Source: JBDTCS01 sp039923455 (GTDB lineage Bacteria; Bacteroidota; Ignavibacteria; Palsa-1295). From it: a stretch of DNA of 27,415 bases. Both the position numbers and the translations under genes were made by a program. The notes below the pieces were generated by a model. The model saw only the letters and a list, made by a program, of their open reading frames with translations. It ran no database searches and was not told the DNA's origin. Below, in pieces: positions 8,107 through 16,205 of the stretch (positions within the stretch are counted from its first letter, which is position 1; each line of letters starts with the position of its first letter). The stretch covers positions 1-27,415 of the forward strand of contig JBDTCS010000087.1 in NCBI GenBank assembly GCA_039923455.1, written 5' to 3'.

Positions 8107-9960
8107 TTAGTGCGTGACTACGAGTTTCAACATATTGTCGTGCATTCCGGATTCTCCGACGAATTTCACATTCACGAAATAGGTCCCCTCGGCAAGTTTT
8201 CGAGTATCGAGCGCAAAATTGGGCAGGTCGCTTGCGCTCCCGGAGAAGATCTGCTCAACGCGTCGCCCAAGATCATCGAATAGATCGAGCGTAACAGACC
8301 CTGCGACTTGAAGGCTCCCAAGGTTGAGATGCACAAAGCCTGAAGCGGGATTCGGACTGAGCAATATCGGGCTTCGGACTGCCCCAGATGCCGCACGAAC
8401 AGCGCTCACGATTGTGGTACCGTGGCCCGTCATTTCGCGCTCAGATCCGGGGAATGGAATCGGTGAGCCGGTTGCAGCCGGCGAACTGCTCTTTACAATT
8501 CCGACGCCCTTCACAAGCCAAATCTGCAATGGAATGCTTAGATTCGCAACCGTCAGAATCGAAACACTCACCTTGACGTTCGCGGTGATTGTGAAGCGAT
8601 ACGCACTATCGAATGTACCGGCAGGAACGGTGACGGACTCAATGCCCTGAAACACTCCGTTAGTTGTAAGATTAATGGTTGCAGCTGTTCCGGAATAGGT
8701 CACGTTCTGCGTGATTGCAATTATCGGATAAGTTGCACCAAAGCCGTTCGACAACGCAAGATAGGAGACAAAGGAATCGGGTGGAGTTATCACCGCACCG
8801 AGTGCCGGTGGAACGAATAGACTCAAGAAATTTGCATCGGCATAAACTTTGATATCGCCTTTCGCATCAGCCACATAGTCCACATCGGCCATGGTCCCTG
8901 GCGCTGTTTGGGTTTTGCCAGAAGTGTCGCGCTGCGTGGCAACACCCTTCACTGCACCGACCGTGCGACCTATCGCAACTATGGTACTGGATGAATAACT
9001 CTTTGTAGTAAGATCCTTGTTGCTATTCGAGTCCGTCGCGTATTGATCATACTGCACATACTTACCAAGGTCGAGCGGAAAAAGATCGCTCGCTTTCGTC
9101 TGCCCGATAACTGGTGCGCTGCCGTGCTGATAGCCTGGAGATGGAGCAGCCGTATCAAAATCTACGTGCGAACTATAGGTTGTCACGCCTTTAACCTTGC
9201 GCTCAAGCGCGAGTCCTTTTACAAGAGCTTTGCCACCCGATACACTTGCATCGATGGTCGACGGAAAAAGCCCCGTCGTTGCCGTCGTGGAAAATTGCAC
9301 TCCGTCAATGACGGTCGCGAGATCAATTCCATCAATAATATTTGTATCGAGACCGTTTGTAATTACAACCGCATCGCCGGCGGCTGCGAGTGTGAAGTCG
9401 ATAAATCCGCCCCCGCCGAGCTTCGTCAAATTTGGTACTGCCGCATTATCTTGATCAAGTATCGGAATCCCGGTGAAGGTCTCAAAATTCGCATTGGTGA
9501 GATCGAGACCGTTCGTAACTTTTCGAGCATTTACAGCCATCACCACAAACTGATTAGGCTCAACCTTATAACTTTTACCACCTGGGACACCCGGAAATTT
9601 CCAAGCCTCTGCTACTTTCGTGAGCACTCCACCACTCACAGCACCACCAGTAGCTCCAAAACGTGCGAGCACGTTGCCATCGAGGTACACCGTCGATGTG
9701 CCACTATTATAGAGTTCGACATATTGATCCGTGACCAAGACTACGTTCGGCGAGCCGATATAAATCTCATTTATAACAAGCCCGTTAGCACCTCCCTGAG
9801 CGGAATACTCGGCGGGAAAACGAAACGCGGAGGTCCGATTTGCTGCTTCCATCTTCATCCTCACCGATTCCGAAATTATTGCACTCTGACTCCACCCGGT
9901 AGAACTCTGGGCAAGCAGAACGATCACGAGACACGAGAGGAGCTTTGCAGTCTTGGTCAT
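8107..9960 (-). CDS. Exported lamin-tail-like (DUF4876-like) protein with T9SS sorting domain
   Basis: 617 residues from the ATG at 9958-9960. The frame stays open to 10047, but this ATG gives a proper signal peptide (MTKTAKLLSCLVIVLLAQSS, cut near GWSQ); the extra upstream residues would put a second hydrophobic stretch in front. The mature N-terminus contains LVINEIYIGSP, then QYVELYNSGTSTVYLDG, typical of lamin-tail-like domains in extracellular Bacteroidota proteins and closest in my memory to DUF4876. The middle, about 250-500, is beta-rich and unassigned. The C-terminus is a type A T9SS sorting domain: LLSPNPASGFVHLNL, VTLDLFDDLGRRV, LAEGTYFVNVKF. It is probably a cell-surface or secreted protein with no known activity. 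It is divergent from the Lol permease gene, 304 bases away. Confidence 0.85.
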   Translation of the reverse strand: MTKTAKLLSCLVIVLLAQSSTGWSQSAIISESVRMKMEAANRTSAFRFPAEYSAQGGANGLVINEIYIGSPNVVLVTDQYVELYNSGTSTVYLDGNVLARFGATGGAVSGGVLTKVAEAWKFPGVPGGKSYKVEPNQFVVMAVNARKVTNGLDLTNANFETFTGIPILDQDNAAVPNLTKLGGGGFIDFTLAAAGDAVVITNGLDTNIIDGIDLATVIDGVQFSTTATTGLFPSTIDASVSGGKALVKGLALERKVKGVTTYSSHVDFDTAAPSPGYQHGSAPVIGQTKASDLFPLDLGKYVQYDQYATDSNSNKDLTTKSYSSSTIVAIGRTVGAVKGVATQRDTSGKTQTAPGTMADVDYVADAKGDIKVYADANFLSLFVPPALGAVITPPDSFVSYLALSNGFGATYPIIAITQNVTYSGTAATINLTTNGVFQGIESVTVPAGTFDSAYRFTITANVKVSVSILTVANLSIPLQIWLVKGVGIVKSSSPAATGSPIPFPGSEREMTGHGTTIVSAVRAASGAVRSPILLSPNPASGFVHLNLGSLQVAGSVTLDLFDDLGRRVEQIFSGSASDLPNFALDTRKLAEGTYFVNVKFVGESGMHDNMLKLVVTH

Positions 9961-10264
9961 AAGTATTTTGGCGGTAGTATAAGAAACACAAACGGCTAAA
10001 CAGAGTATCAAAAATGGGACATCAAGTACGTGTGAGGACACCCGCATCGGAGGAATCCTCCGGAAGGTGCTCGTTTAAGAACGCCGAGTATGGCCTCAGT
10101 GGTTCAAAAATACAACCAATAACCGAGCAAAGTGTGCGGTTCATTAAGCAAATTTAGCGAAATTCCGCTGCTTACGCCAGTCATTCACTTAGAGCGCGTA
10201 GATTTGCACAGCTTTTGATACTTTCCAGTCATAGATATTCGCAATTCAGGACAGCCAAACCGCT
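9961..10264. other. 304-bp divergent promoter region between surface protein and Lol permease genes
   Basis: No gene is seen. It holds a TATTTTTG box on the minus strand (10112-10105) that could serve the lamin-tail gene, though the nearest TTTG is only 15 nt upstream. It also holds a TAGATTTG box on the plus strand (10199-10206), followed by CA, that could serve the Lol permease gene about 60 bases on, with no good -33 element. A perfect 15-bp inverted repeat, CGGAGGAATCCTCCG, sits at 10048-10062. Confidence 0.45.
10048..10062. repeat. Perfect 7+1+7 inverted repeat in divergent intergenic region
   Basis: CGGAGGAATCCTCCG reads the same on both strands around position 10055. It lies in the probable leader of the lamin-tail gene, 88 bases before its ATG. 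It may be an operator for a dimeric regulator or a small RNA hairpin; with a one-base centre a hairpin would be strained, which slightly favours a DNA site. Confidence 0.5.
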
Positions 10265-11731
10265 ATGGGTTATGAATCCATCTTAGCCAGACGCTACGCA
10301 TTCAGCCGCCGAAAGGACATGGCGATCATGGTGCTCGTCGGTCTGCTAAAGTTTGGTATCGGCCTCGCGATTATTGCCCTCGGATTCACACTTTATCATC
10401 ATCTCGTATTAGATGATTTCAATCGGGAATTCCCTTTCGTTACTGCTCCGATCGCTCTGGTGTATACCGTTCTTGCCGTCGCGATAGTTCTTTTCGGCCT
10501 AACGCATTATGCGATCGTGAAACGACGTAAGCAAAAGGAGAATTTTGTAACTGTGATAAGTGTCATCTCGATGCTCGGAATTATGGTCGGCACTGCGGCA
10601 CTGATCACCGTGCTTGCTGTCTTTAATGGATTCTCGACTGTTGTCACAAATGTACTCGTTAGCTTCGACCCCCACTTGCGTATCACAGCACTCTCAGCCG
10701 ACTCCACGTTAGAATCACCGGCAACACTTTCGAACACCAGCGCACTCGAAGCAAAGTTGCTCGCGATGCCGGAAGTCCTCCATGCCGCTCCGGTGGTGAG
10801 TAATAAAACAGTGCTCGTGCATTTCACGCTGCCACGCGTTGCGATCCTTACTGGTATCGATCAAAAGAAGGCCGAGCAAGTCTCGGGGCTCAAGTCGAGC
10901 ATTCAAACTGGAAAACTTCAGCTCGATAGCAATAGCATTGTCGTTGGTCAGTTGCTCGCTGATCAGCTTGCGCTGATCGTTGGAGATACGATTGACGCCT
11001 ATAGCCCTGTCGGTCTTGCGAAAGTCTTGACGGAGCCTGTTGCTCCGCGAGTGAGGCCACTCATCGTCCGCGGAATTTTTGCAGCGAACAATCGCGAGTA
11101 CGATGCGATGAATTGCTACACGAGTCTGGATGTCGCACGTGACTTATTCGATGTCCCGCAGGGCAACGCGACGAGTATGGATATCAAACTGCATTCGATC
11201 GAAGATGCAAACTCGGTAAAAGAAAAACTTCTCGGATCTCTGAGTGCAAAAACTTTTAAAGTGCAAACCTGGTATGATCTACACACCGATCTTTACTCCG
11301 TGATGGAGATTGAGCGTTGGATAGCCTACACGATTTTGTTTTTGATCGTCGGTGTTGCGTCGTTTAATATTTTCAGCTCGCTTACTATGACGGTGTTTCA
11401 AAAACAACGCGACATCGGTTTGCTTCGCGCTCTTGGCGCATCGGCAAAAGGCATTCGCAATATTTTTATATTACAAGGCAGCTTTGTAGGGTTGATCGGC
11501 ACGATCGTTGGTTGTTTACTTGGGCTTACGATTGTCGTATTGCAGCAGCAGTTCGGATTTTTCAAACTGGATGTGAGCGTCTATATTATTCCGGCACTTC
11601 CGGTGGAGTTGCGATGGAGCGATTTCGTAGTTGTTGGTATAGGCTCGCTCGCACTTGCGACATTTGGCGCCTATATTCCGGCTCGCAAGGCAAGTAGCGT
11701 TAGGCCTTCAGAAGCCTTGCGTTGGGAATAA
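10265..11731 (+). CDS. LolC/LolE-family lipoprotein-releasing ABC permease with N-terminal two-helix insertion
   Basis: A 488-residue inner-membrane FtsX-type permease. The family normally works with LolD to release lipoproteins from the inner membrane to the LolA carrier. N-terminal ESILARRYAFSRRK (4-17) and ENFVTVISVISMLGIMVGTAALITVLAVFNGF (92-123) are family hallmarks. Between them lies an inserted block of about 73 residues (18-90) with two hydrophobic helices (about 20-44 and 60-84), absent from LolC/E as I know them. The periplasmic domain spans about 125-355. Three C-terminal helices include the FtsX core (FNIFSSLTMTVFQKQRDIGLLRALGAS). It ends ARKASSVRPSEALRWE, the usual Lol/MacB-type terminus. 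LolD starts 26 bases after its stop. One permease gene suggests a homodimer (LolF-like). MacB-type export is the main alternative, but the N-terminus favours Lol. Confidence 0.88.
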   Translation: MGYESILARRYAFSRRKDMAIMVLVGLLKFGIGLAIIALGFTLYHHLVLDDFNREFPFVTAPIALVYTVLAVAIVLFGLTHYAIVKRRKQKENFVTVISVISMLGIMVGTAALITVLAVFNGFSTVVTNVLVSFDPHLRITALSADSTLESPATLSNTSALEAKLLAMPEVLHAAPVVSNKTVLVHFTLPRVAILTGIDQKKAEQVSGLKSSIQTGKLQLDSNSIVVGQLLADQLALIVGDTIDAYSPVGLAKVLTEPVAPRVRPLIVRGIFAANNREYDAMNCYTSLDVARDLFDVPQGNATSMDIKLHSIEDANSVKEKLLGSLSAKTFKVQTWYDLHTDLYSVMEIERWIAYTILFLIVGVASFNIFSSLTMTVFQKQRDIGLLRALGASAKGIRNIFILQGSFVGLIGTIVGCLLGLTIVVLQQQFGFFKLDVSVYIIPALPVELRWSDFVVVGIGSLALATFGAYIPARKASSVRPSEALRWE

Positions 11732-11757
11732 GTTTTTGATATTATCGAATTTACACG

Positions 11758-12435
11758 ATGACTATTCTTGAAGCGAGAGGATTGACGAAACGATTTGCCG
11801 TGGCTGGCCGTGTGGACGTCGAGGTGTTTGCTGATCTGAATCTTGCACTCAAGAAGGGTGAACTTGCTGCTCTCACCGGCCCTTCCGGCTCAGGCAAAAG
11901 CACGCTTTTGCATTTGCTCGGCACGCTGGATAAACCGACTGCCGGATCGATCATCATCGAAGAGAACGATGTTGCACAGCTAAAGGACACGGAGCTATCG
12001 CACTTCCGAAATTCACGCATCGGATTTATCTTTCAGTTTCATCACCTATTGCCGGAGTTCACGGCGATTGAGAATGTTGCGATGCCCGGGCTGATCTCAG
12101 GGAAGAAGTTCTCGCAGGTTCGTGAGCGAGCAGAAATGTTGCTAACGGAAGTAGGCCTCAAAGATCGAATGGAACATCGACCTTCGGCGCTATCCGGTGG
12201 CGAATCACAGCGCGTTGCCGTTGCAAGAGCATTCATGATGTCGCCAGCGCTTGTGCTCGCAGATGAACCGACCGGAAATCTCGATGCTCGCAATAGCGCG
12301 ATGCTATTCGATCTCATCATCGGTCTTTCGCGCAAACTTGATCAAACTTTCCTCATCGCTACACACAATCTCGAACTCGCCGAGAAAGCAGATCGAACGC
12401 TACATCTCGAAAAAGGTGTGCTGCAATCCCATTAG
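11758..12435 (+). CDS. lolD: LolD-type ABC transporter ATP-binding protein
   Basis: 225 residues; the ATPase that powers the permease encoded just upstream, peripheral on the inner face of the membrane. The motifs are complete: Walker A GPSGSGKST (41-49), Q-loop IFQFHHLLPEF (Gln93), signature LSGGESQR (145-152), Walker B LVLADEPTGNLD with catalytic Glu170, and H-loop ATHN (His203). The LADEPTGNLD form is typical of the MacB/LolD/FtsE group. No Shine-Dalgarno sequence precedes the ATG. Its stop is only 8 bases from the convergent stop of the 777-residue gene, and I see no terminator between them, so the two transcripts probably overlap. Confidence 0.92.
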   Translation: MTILEARGLTKRFAVAGRVDVEVFADLNLALKKGELAALTGPSGSGKSTLLHLLGTLDKPTAGSIIIEENDVAQLKDTELSHFRNSRIGFIFQFHHLLPEFTAIENVAMPGLISGKKFSQVRERAEMLLTEVGLKDRMEHRPSALSGGESQRVAVARAFMMSPALVLADEPTGNLDARNSAMLFDLIIGLSRKLDQTFLIATHNLELAEKADRTLHLEKGVLQSH

Positions 12436-12443
12436 TCTTACCA

Positions 12444-14777
12444 CTAAAACCAATAGGGCGTTTCCTTCGCCCACTTTGTATTGCCGTACTTTTTGTGTAG
12501 CAGTTTGAATATCTTCTCGGAATACTTCGAAGTGAGCGAATCGGTGCAGCCGTAGCGCGTGCCAAGCACAATGCGATGCAGTGCTGCTGGAATTCGTGGA
12601 TCGTTAGGCACTGCAGCAGACCATTTCATCGCTTCGATCGCAAGATAATTTGGTCCGGGCGGTATCGCTCGGAGAAGATTCTGTTCCAGAGTTGCCTGAC
12701 GCAAAATGTCGGGTGATAGAAACGGCGGAATCGCATTCAAGTGCATTAACAGCTTTCGATCATGGCTCCAATCTTCCTCGTTATCTTCGTTGGCCTCACG
12801 GTCCCTTTCCGGCTCCCAAGCACACCACCAATTACGTTGCCAACTTTCGATAAGCAATGGAGCATCGCGATCATCCCATGCATCAACGAATGGCCCAAGA
12901 ATAGGTGCGCGCACCAGCAAATTCACAGCTTCCCATTCTTGCGTCGCAGGTTCACTCGCTTGTAGGTATGGCTTAAAGTACTCGCCTAACTTTTTGTCCC
13001 CGAGTGCGATCGTCGCGAACTCTATTGTTAACGGAATATTTTTCACAAGCCAAGAGCGAGTCCAACCGGCTCGTGCGAGATCCATTCGGAGATGCTCAGG
13101 CACACTTTGATCACGCGCAGCTTCCAACAACATCGAAAGCGGCATTGCGTAATTCAATACATCCGTGACACTCTTGCTGAAGCCTCGATCTTTCTTTGGG
13201 TCGGCAATTCTCTCGCTGTCTTGAATTCCCTCGATACCATCGGTCCACGCATCATCCGAAACGATGGCGACAGGATGCCGAGCGGCATCGCTCAGAAAAT
13301 CCTTGAGGTTCCCATCGACTTCCATTCGAAGCAAGAGAAACATATTCGTCACGCTGAGTGAGAGCGCACTTCGGTCAGCGAGAATCGAATCCAGTAACAA
13401 ACGTGCAGCGTCTCTCTTTCCTGCATCAATCAAAAGACGCGCACAATGATACCTTGCCGATAAATAAGCATGTGAGCTCTTGGGAAGTTTGAGTGCAGCG
13501 TTCATCAATTCCTGTACGCCAGCTTCAGATGCTCTGCGATCGCTGATCGCCGCGACTAACCAGGTCTCACTTTTCGTTTCACGCCAACGCGTGAGCGAGT
13601 GCGGACGCGAAGTAGAATCTCCAGCATTCACGGTCACAACCCAATCGGTAAGATCATCTTTAAAAATGCCTTTTGGAATAGAGTCCATGGACGTTTTATG
13701 CGGGTCGTAACGGTCACCGTTATCCAGAAAATGATCGAGCGTTGACGTGTAGTCGATCAGATCTTGACGAAGATTTCTATCTGGCTCCGGATTGAGTACG
13801 GCATCGGACAATCGGTGTAGTGCTTTCACTCGATCGACTCGAATGCTCACGAAGCTTCGAAGATCGCGAGTGGCTTCTGCCATCGACGCATAGCGCGGAT
13901 CGTGCTCGAGTTTATCCAACTCTTTCAAGCTTTGCGCATAATCCTGAGATGCAAACGCATTAGAATCAACTTGTGCTTTACGTTCGAAGCATCTCGCAAC
14001 AAGGTATTGCGAAGTTGCCTGCCACGGGGAATGATCATCCATAGCAATCGCTCGGAATATCGCAATCGCGGTGTCGTATCTCGACAAATAAAAATTCGCA
14101 GCACCTTGTTGATATGCTCGATTTTTTCGGATCACGTTCGATGCGATACCAATGGGGAGCATTGGAACATTAAGCCCAAGTTCAACCGGTGTCATAATAC
14201 TATCTTCCCCTTCGATCCAACTTCTTACCTCCGGGCTTGTCGGCGCATACTTTTTGAGTAGCGATTCAAGAGTGTGTAATGCTGTTGCGTAGGTGTTCTC
14301 ATTGAGGTTCTCGAAATATTGATAGCGACGTTCTTGATATGGCAATCCGAACGGGAATTGCCGGTTTGCGGCTGCGGTATCTTGATCTTTAAGTACTGAA
14401 CTACGAAGTCGCTCCCATCGCCTGTGTGCTGAGGAGTCGTAAGGGTTCTCCCTTGGGGCAGGAGATCCTGAATCGGCACCGAGATCCACATTCATCCGCT
14501 CTTCCCACACATGCAACAGTTCGCGTTGCGCGTCATGATTGTAGTTACCGCCCGAGAGATACTGATACGCTACCGTCAAATAACTTCTCGCCCAAGTGCC
14601 TTGGACGATTCCGGTTCGTCCGGCTGCAAAGTCTTTTATGGGCAGATCGGGATGCACCGTGAATTGATAGACCGGTGACGAGAAGAACGGTCCACAGCTT
14701 CGCATGCGCAAATTCGGTAAACCTATTACGAGAAGCACAGCGAGTACCAGAGCTAAACGGGAGGCAACTCTTGTCAT
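12444..14777 (-). CDS. Exported 777-residue protein of unknown function, TPR-like
   Basis: I do not recognise a characterised family. The N-terminus is a signal peptide or anchor (ALVLAVLLVIGLPNL, 9-23) followed by CGPFF (28-32). The Cys is not in a good lipobox (RMRSC). The rest looks largely alpha-helical. Residues 222-300 (AYQQGAANFYLSRYDTAIAI and on through YLVARCFERKA) and a stretch near 445-470 (YHCARLLIDAGKRDAARLLL) resemble tetratricopeptide-type helical pairs. The C-terminus is aromatic and basic (KLLHKKYGNTKWAKETPYWF). It starts 19 bases after the DUF3142 lipoprotein gene on the same strand, so the two probably form an operon and may act together in the envelope; that link is inference. 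The ATG at 14775-14777 is chosen because it gives the signal peptide directly. Confidence 0.8.
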   Translation of the reverse strand: MTRVASRLALVLAVLLVIGLPNLRMRSCGPFFSSPVYQFTVHPDLPIKDFAAGRTGIVQGTWARSYLTVAYQYLSGGNYNHDAQRELLHVWEERMNVDLGADSGSPAPRENPYDSSAHRRWERLRSSVLKDQDTAAANRQFPFGLPYQERRYQYFENLNENTYATALHTLESLLKKYAPTSPEVRSWIEGEDSIMTPVELGLNVPMLPIGIASNVIRKNRAYQQGAANFYLSRYDTAIAIFRAIAMDDHSPWQATSQYLVARCFERKAQVDSNAFASQDYAQSLKELDKLEHDPRYASMAEATRDLRSFVSIRVDRVKALHRLSDAVLNPEPDRNLRQDLIDYTSTLDHFLDNGDRYDPHKTSMDSIPKGIFKDDLTDWVVTVNAGDSTSRPHSLTRWRETKSETWLVAAISDRRASEAGVQELMNAALKLPKSSHAYLSARYHCARLLIDAGKRDAARLLLDSILADRSALSLSVTNMFLLLRMEVDGNLKDFLSDAARHPVAIVSDDAWTDGIEGIQDSERIADPKKDRGFSKSVTDVLNYAMPLSMLLEAARDQSVPEHLRMDLARAGWTRSWLVKNIPLTIEFATIALGDKKLGEYFKPYLQASEPATQEWEAVNLLVRAPILGPFVDAWDDRDAPLLIESWQRNWWCAWEPERDREANEDNEEDWSHDRKLLMHLNAIPPFLSPDILRQATLEQNLLRAIPPGPNYLAIEAMKWSAAVPNDPRIPAALHRIVLGTRYGCTDSLTSKYSEKIFKLLHKKYGNTKWAKETPYWF

Positions 14778-14796
14778 GTTAAAATTTTACTACAAA

Positions 14797-15567
14797 TCAA
14801 GGCTGTGCATGATAGTGATCGAGCGTGGAATCCAAGAGTGCTTTCGTCCATGTTCGATTCGAAAAAATGTAGAGCCGTTCGTGACTCGGAAGCGCATCGA
14901 GCAATTCATCGGTCGATATTCCCAAACACCCAACCGCTTTCTTCGAAGTGAAACCACCGCCCGCACGAAGATATTCCGTTACACTCTTTTGTGCAATTCC
15001 CAAACGAAAAAGCATCGGCACTGCTTCGTCGATCGGGAGACTATCGATCCACGCATCATGCATGCACCACGATGCAAGCGCTGTGATTGAGATCTTGGTT
15101 TCGCTCGGCAGCTTTGCGCGTAAGCTGAGCAGCAAATGCTTATACCAATCGCGATCACTTTGGCGCGCATCAAAATCAAGTTGGATCTTGTCAGTTCGGA
15201 GCATTGTAACGAAACTCATGATCGCATTTGCTGTCGAAGCACACTGCGATGAGTCAAGCTGTGCCTTTGCTACGCCATGAATCTCGATTCGAATCACCGG
15301 CATCACCTTTGTGCCGGCAGCAAACTTGATCTGATTCACTCGCTTCACAATTCGTACACTTCCCTCTTCGAGAATTATCGTCTCTGCAAAAAAAGCAACT
15401 CCGATCTTCGCAGTGTCGATAAATTCCAAATTCTCAGGCCGCTCCCAGGCCCAGAGAATTGTCGGGGGTAGTTTTAAGGGCAACGCACCAGTCACAACAT
15501 CCGAATGCTTACATCCCACCATTCCGAGAATCGACAAACCAACAAAGAGACGTAACCAATTAGCCAT
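14797..15567 (-). CDS. DUF3142-family putative lipoprotein
   Basis: 256 residues from the ATG at 15565-15567; a TTG two codons upstream is possible. A hydrophobic N-terminus ends ILGMVGC, with Cys19 as the likely lipidated residue, though Met at -3 departs from the usual Leu. The body matches what I know of DUF3142: ILWAWERPENLEFID (37-51), VGVAFFAETI-like strand after it, VIRIEIH (91-97), IQLDFDARQSDRDWY (128-142), SITALASWCMHDAWI (160-174) and DEAVPMLFRLG (180-190). The family has no established activity. The conserved Asp, Trp and Cys residues and the strand pattern recall a TIM-barrel hydrolase, but that is inference. The 777-residue gene follows after 19 bases. Confidence 0.85.
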   Translation of the reverse strand: MANWLRLFVGLSILGMVGCKHSDVVTGALPLKLPPTILWAWERPENLEFIDTAKIGVAFFAETIILEEGSVRIVKRVNQIKFAAGTKVMPVIRIEIHGVAKAQLDSSQCASTANAIMSFVTMLRTDKIQLDFDARQSDRDWYKHLLLSLRAKLPSETKISITALASWCMHDAWIDSLPIDEAVPMLFRLGIAQKSVTEYLRAGGGFTSKKAVGCLGISTDELLDALPSHERLYIFSNRTWTKALLDSTLDHYHAQP

Positions 15568-15570
15568 GTA

Positions 15571-15578
15571 CAAAGATA
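15571..15578 (-). promoter_or_regulatory. TATCTTTG -7 box touching the DUF3142 start codon
   Basis: On the minus strand a perfect Bacteroidota -7 box, TATCTTTG, ends three bases before the ATG at 15567. A TTG occurs only 14 nt upstream (15595-15593), short of the usual 20. If it is real, the mRNA would be leaderless or nearly so. Confidence 0.35.
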
Positions 15579-15699
15579 TGTGATTCGAGGTGCAATGTCG
15601 GCCGTTTTACCGCTTTCCGGGGCAGGCCTCCTACCGTTTGCGGAACGAGACGCCCCCACTCGAAGTTTTTCTTCCACGTATATCTTGCCTCGGCGCCGA

Positions 15700-15730
15700 T
15701 TGGCACTTTGGGCTTTGATTTTTAGGTTTT
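15700..15730 (+). promoter_or_regulatory. Candidate promoter for the DUF3098 gene
   Basis: TTG (15700-15702), a 20-nt spacer, then TAGGTTTT (15723-15730). It matches the Bacteroidota -33/-7 layout, with one mismatch in the -7 box, 14 bases before the ATG. Confidence 0.3.
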
Positions 15731-15744
15731 TTACTTGTTTGAAA

Positions 15745-16131
15745 ATGGCAACTCCGGCAGCGAATCAGAAGAACCCACGTCCAGCAAACCGTCCGAATCC
15801 CCGTACGGCTTCGGGTGCAACACAGCGTGCAGCAAGACCGGCACGTAAGGAGAGCGCTCGCGTAGGTGCAAGGCCGTTTCAAATGCCATTCGAGACCAAA
15901 AATATGACGATCATTTTGATCGGCGTGGCGACTGTCGCACTTGGCTACCTTATCATGGGAATGAGCCCAACGATGAGCTTTGCTGCGATCACGCTTGCTC
16001 CATTCATTCTGGTGCTCGGGTATTGCATCATAATCCCGTATGGCATCATGTACGGCGCTCGTCACTACAATAAAACCAAGCGCGATAACGCAGCCGCTGA
16101 AGCAACCGGCTCTACGAGCGCGATCTCCTGA
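15745..16131 (+). CDS. DUF3098-family small membrane protein
   Basis: 128 residues from the ATG at 15745-15747. The frame is open further upstream, but those codons translate to sequence unlike the family. Residues 1-45 are a basic, Pro/Ala/Asn-rich cytoplasmic tail. RPFQMPFETKNMTIILIGVA begins the DUF3098 domain, with one membrane helix at 54-72 (containing GVATVALGYLIMG) and a second at 80-102 (LAPFILVLGYCIIIPYGIMY). DUF3098 proteins are short two-helix proteins found largely in Bacteroidota, with no defined function. The tail after residue 105 is hydrophilic. The gene is isolated on the plus strand and followed at once by a strong terminator. Confidence 0.82.
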   Translation: MATPAANQKNPRPANRPNPRTASGATQRAARPARKESARVGARPFQMPFETKNMTIILIGVATVALGYLIMGMSPTMSFAAITLAPFILVLGYCIIIPYGIMYGARHYNKTKRDNAAAEATGSTSAIS

Positions 16132-16160
16132 TAAATTTATAGAGAGGATTTATTCCGAAA

Positions 16161-16186
16161 GGAGCTTTGCAAGAAGCTCCTTTTTT
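16161..16186 (+). terminator. Rho-independent terminator after the DUF3098 gene
   Basis: GGAGCTT (16161-16167), loop TGCAAG, AAGCTCC (16174-16180), then six T residues (16181-16186). It lies between the convergent DUF3098 and rimM genes. Read on the minus strand the tail is only TTTCGG, so termination of rimM here would be weaker. Confidence 0.9.
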
Positions 16187-16205
16187 ATTGCAGCTAATTT
16201 ATTAC

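Noticed and set aside
9043..9999. 318-codon plus-strand open frame opposite the lamin-tail gene
   Set aside because: It lies almost wholly inside a coding sequence with signal peptide and sorting domain; its translation has no recognisable motif or start context.
9961..10047. Upstream in-frame start for the lamin-tail protein
   Set aside because: It would add 29 residues with a second hydrophobic segment in front of a normal signal peptide.
10265..12435. MacB-type macrolide or peptide exporter instead of Lol
   Set aside because: The N-terminal R-Y-x-x-S-R-R-K and N-F-V-x-x-I-S-x-x-S-M-L-G-I motifs fit LolC/E, and no MacA-like adaptor gene is adjacent.
15580..15744. N-terminal extension of the DUF3098 protein
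   Set aside because: The codons before 15745 overlap the probable promoter and translate to sequence unlike the family.
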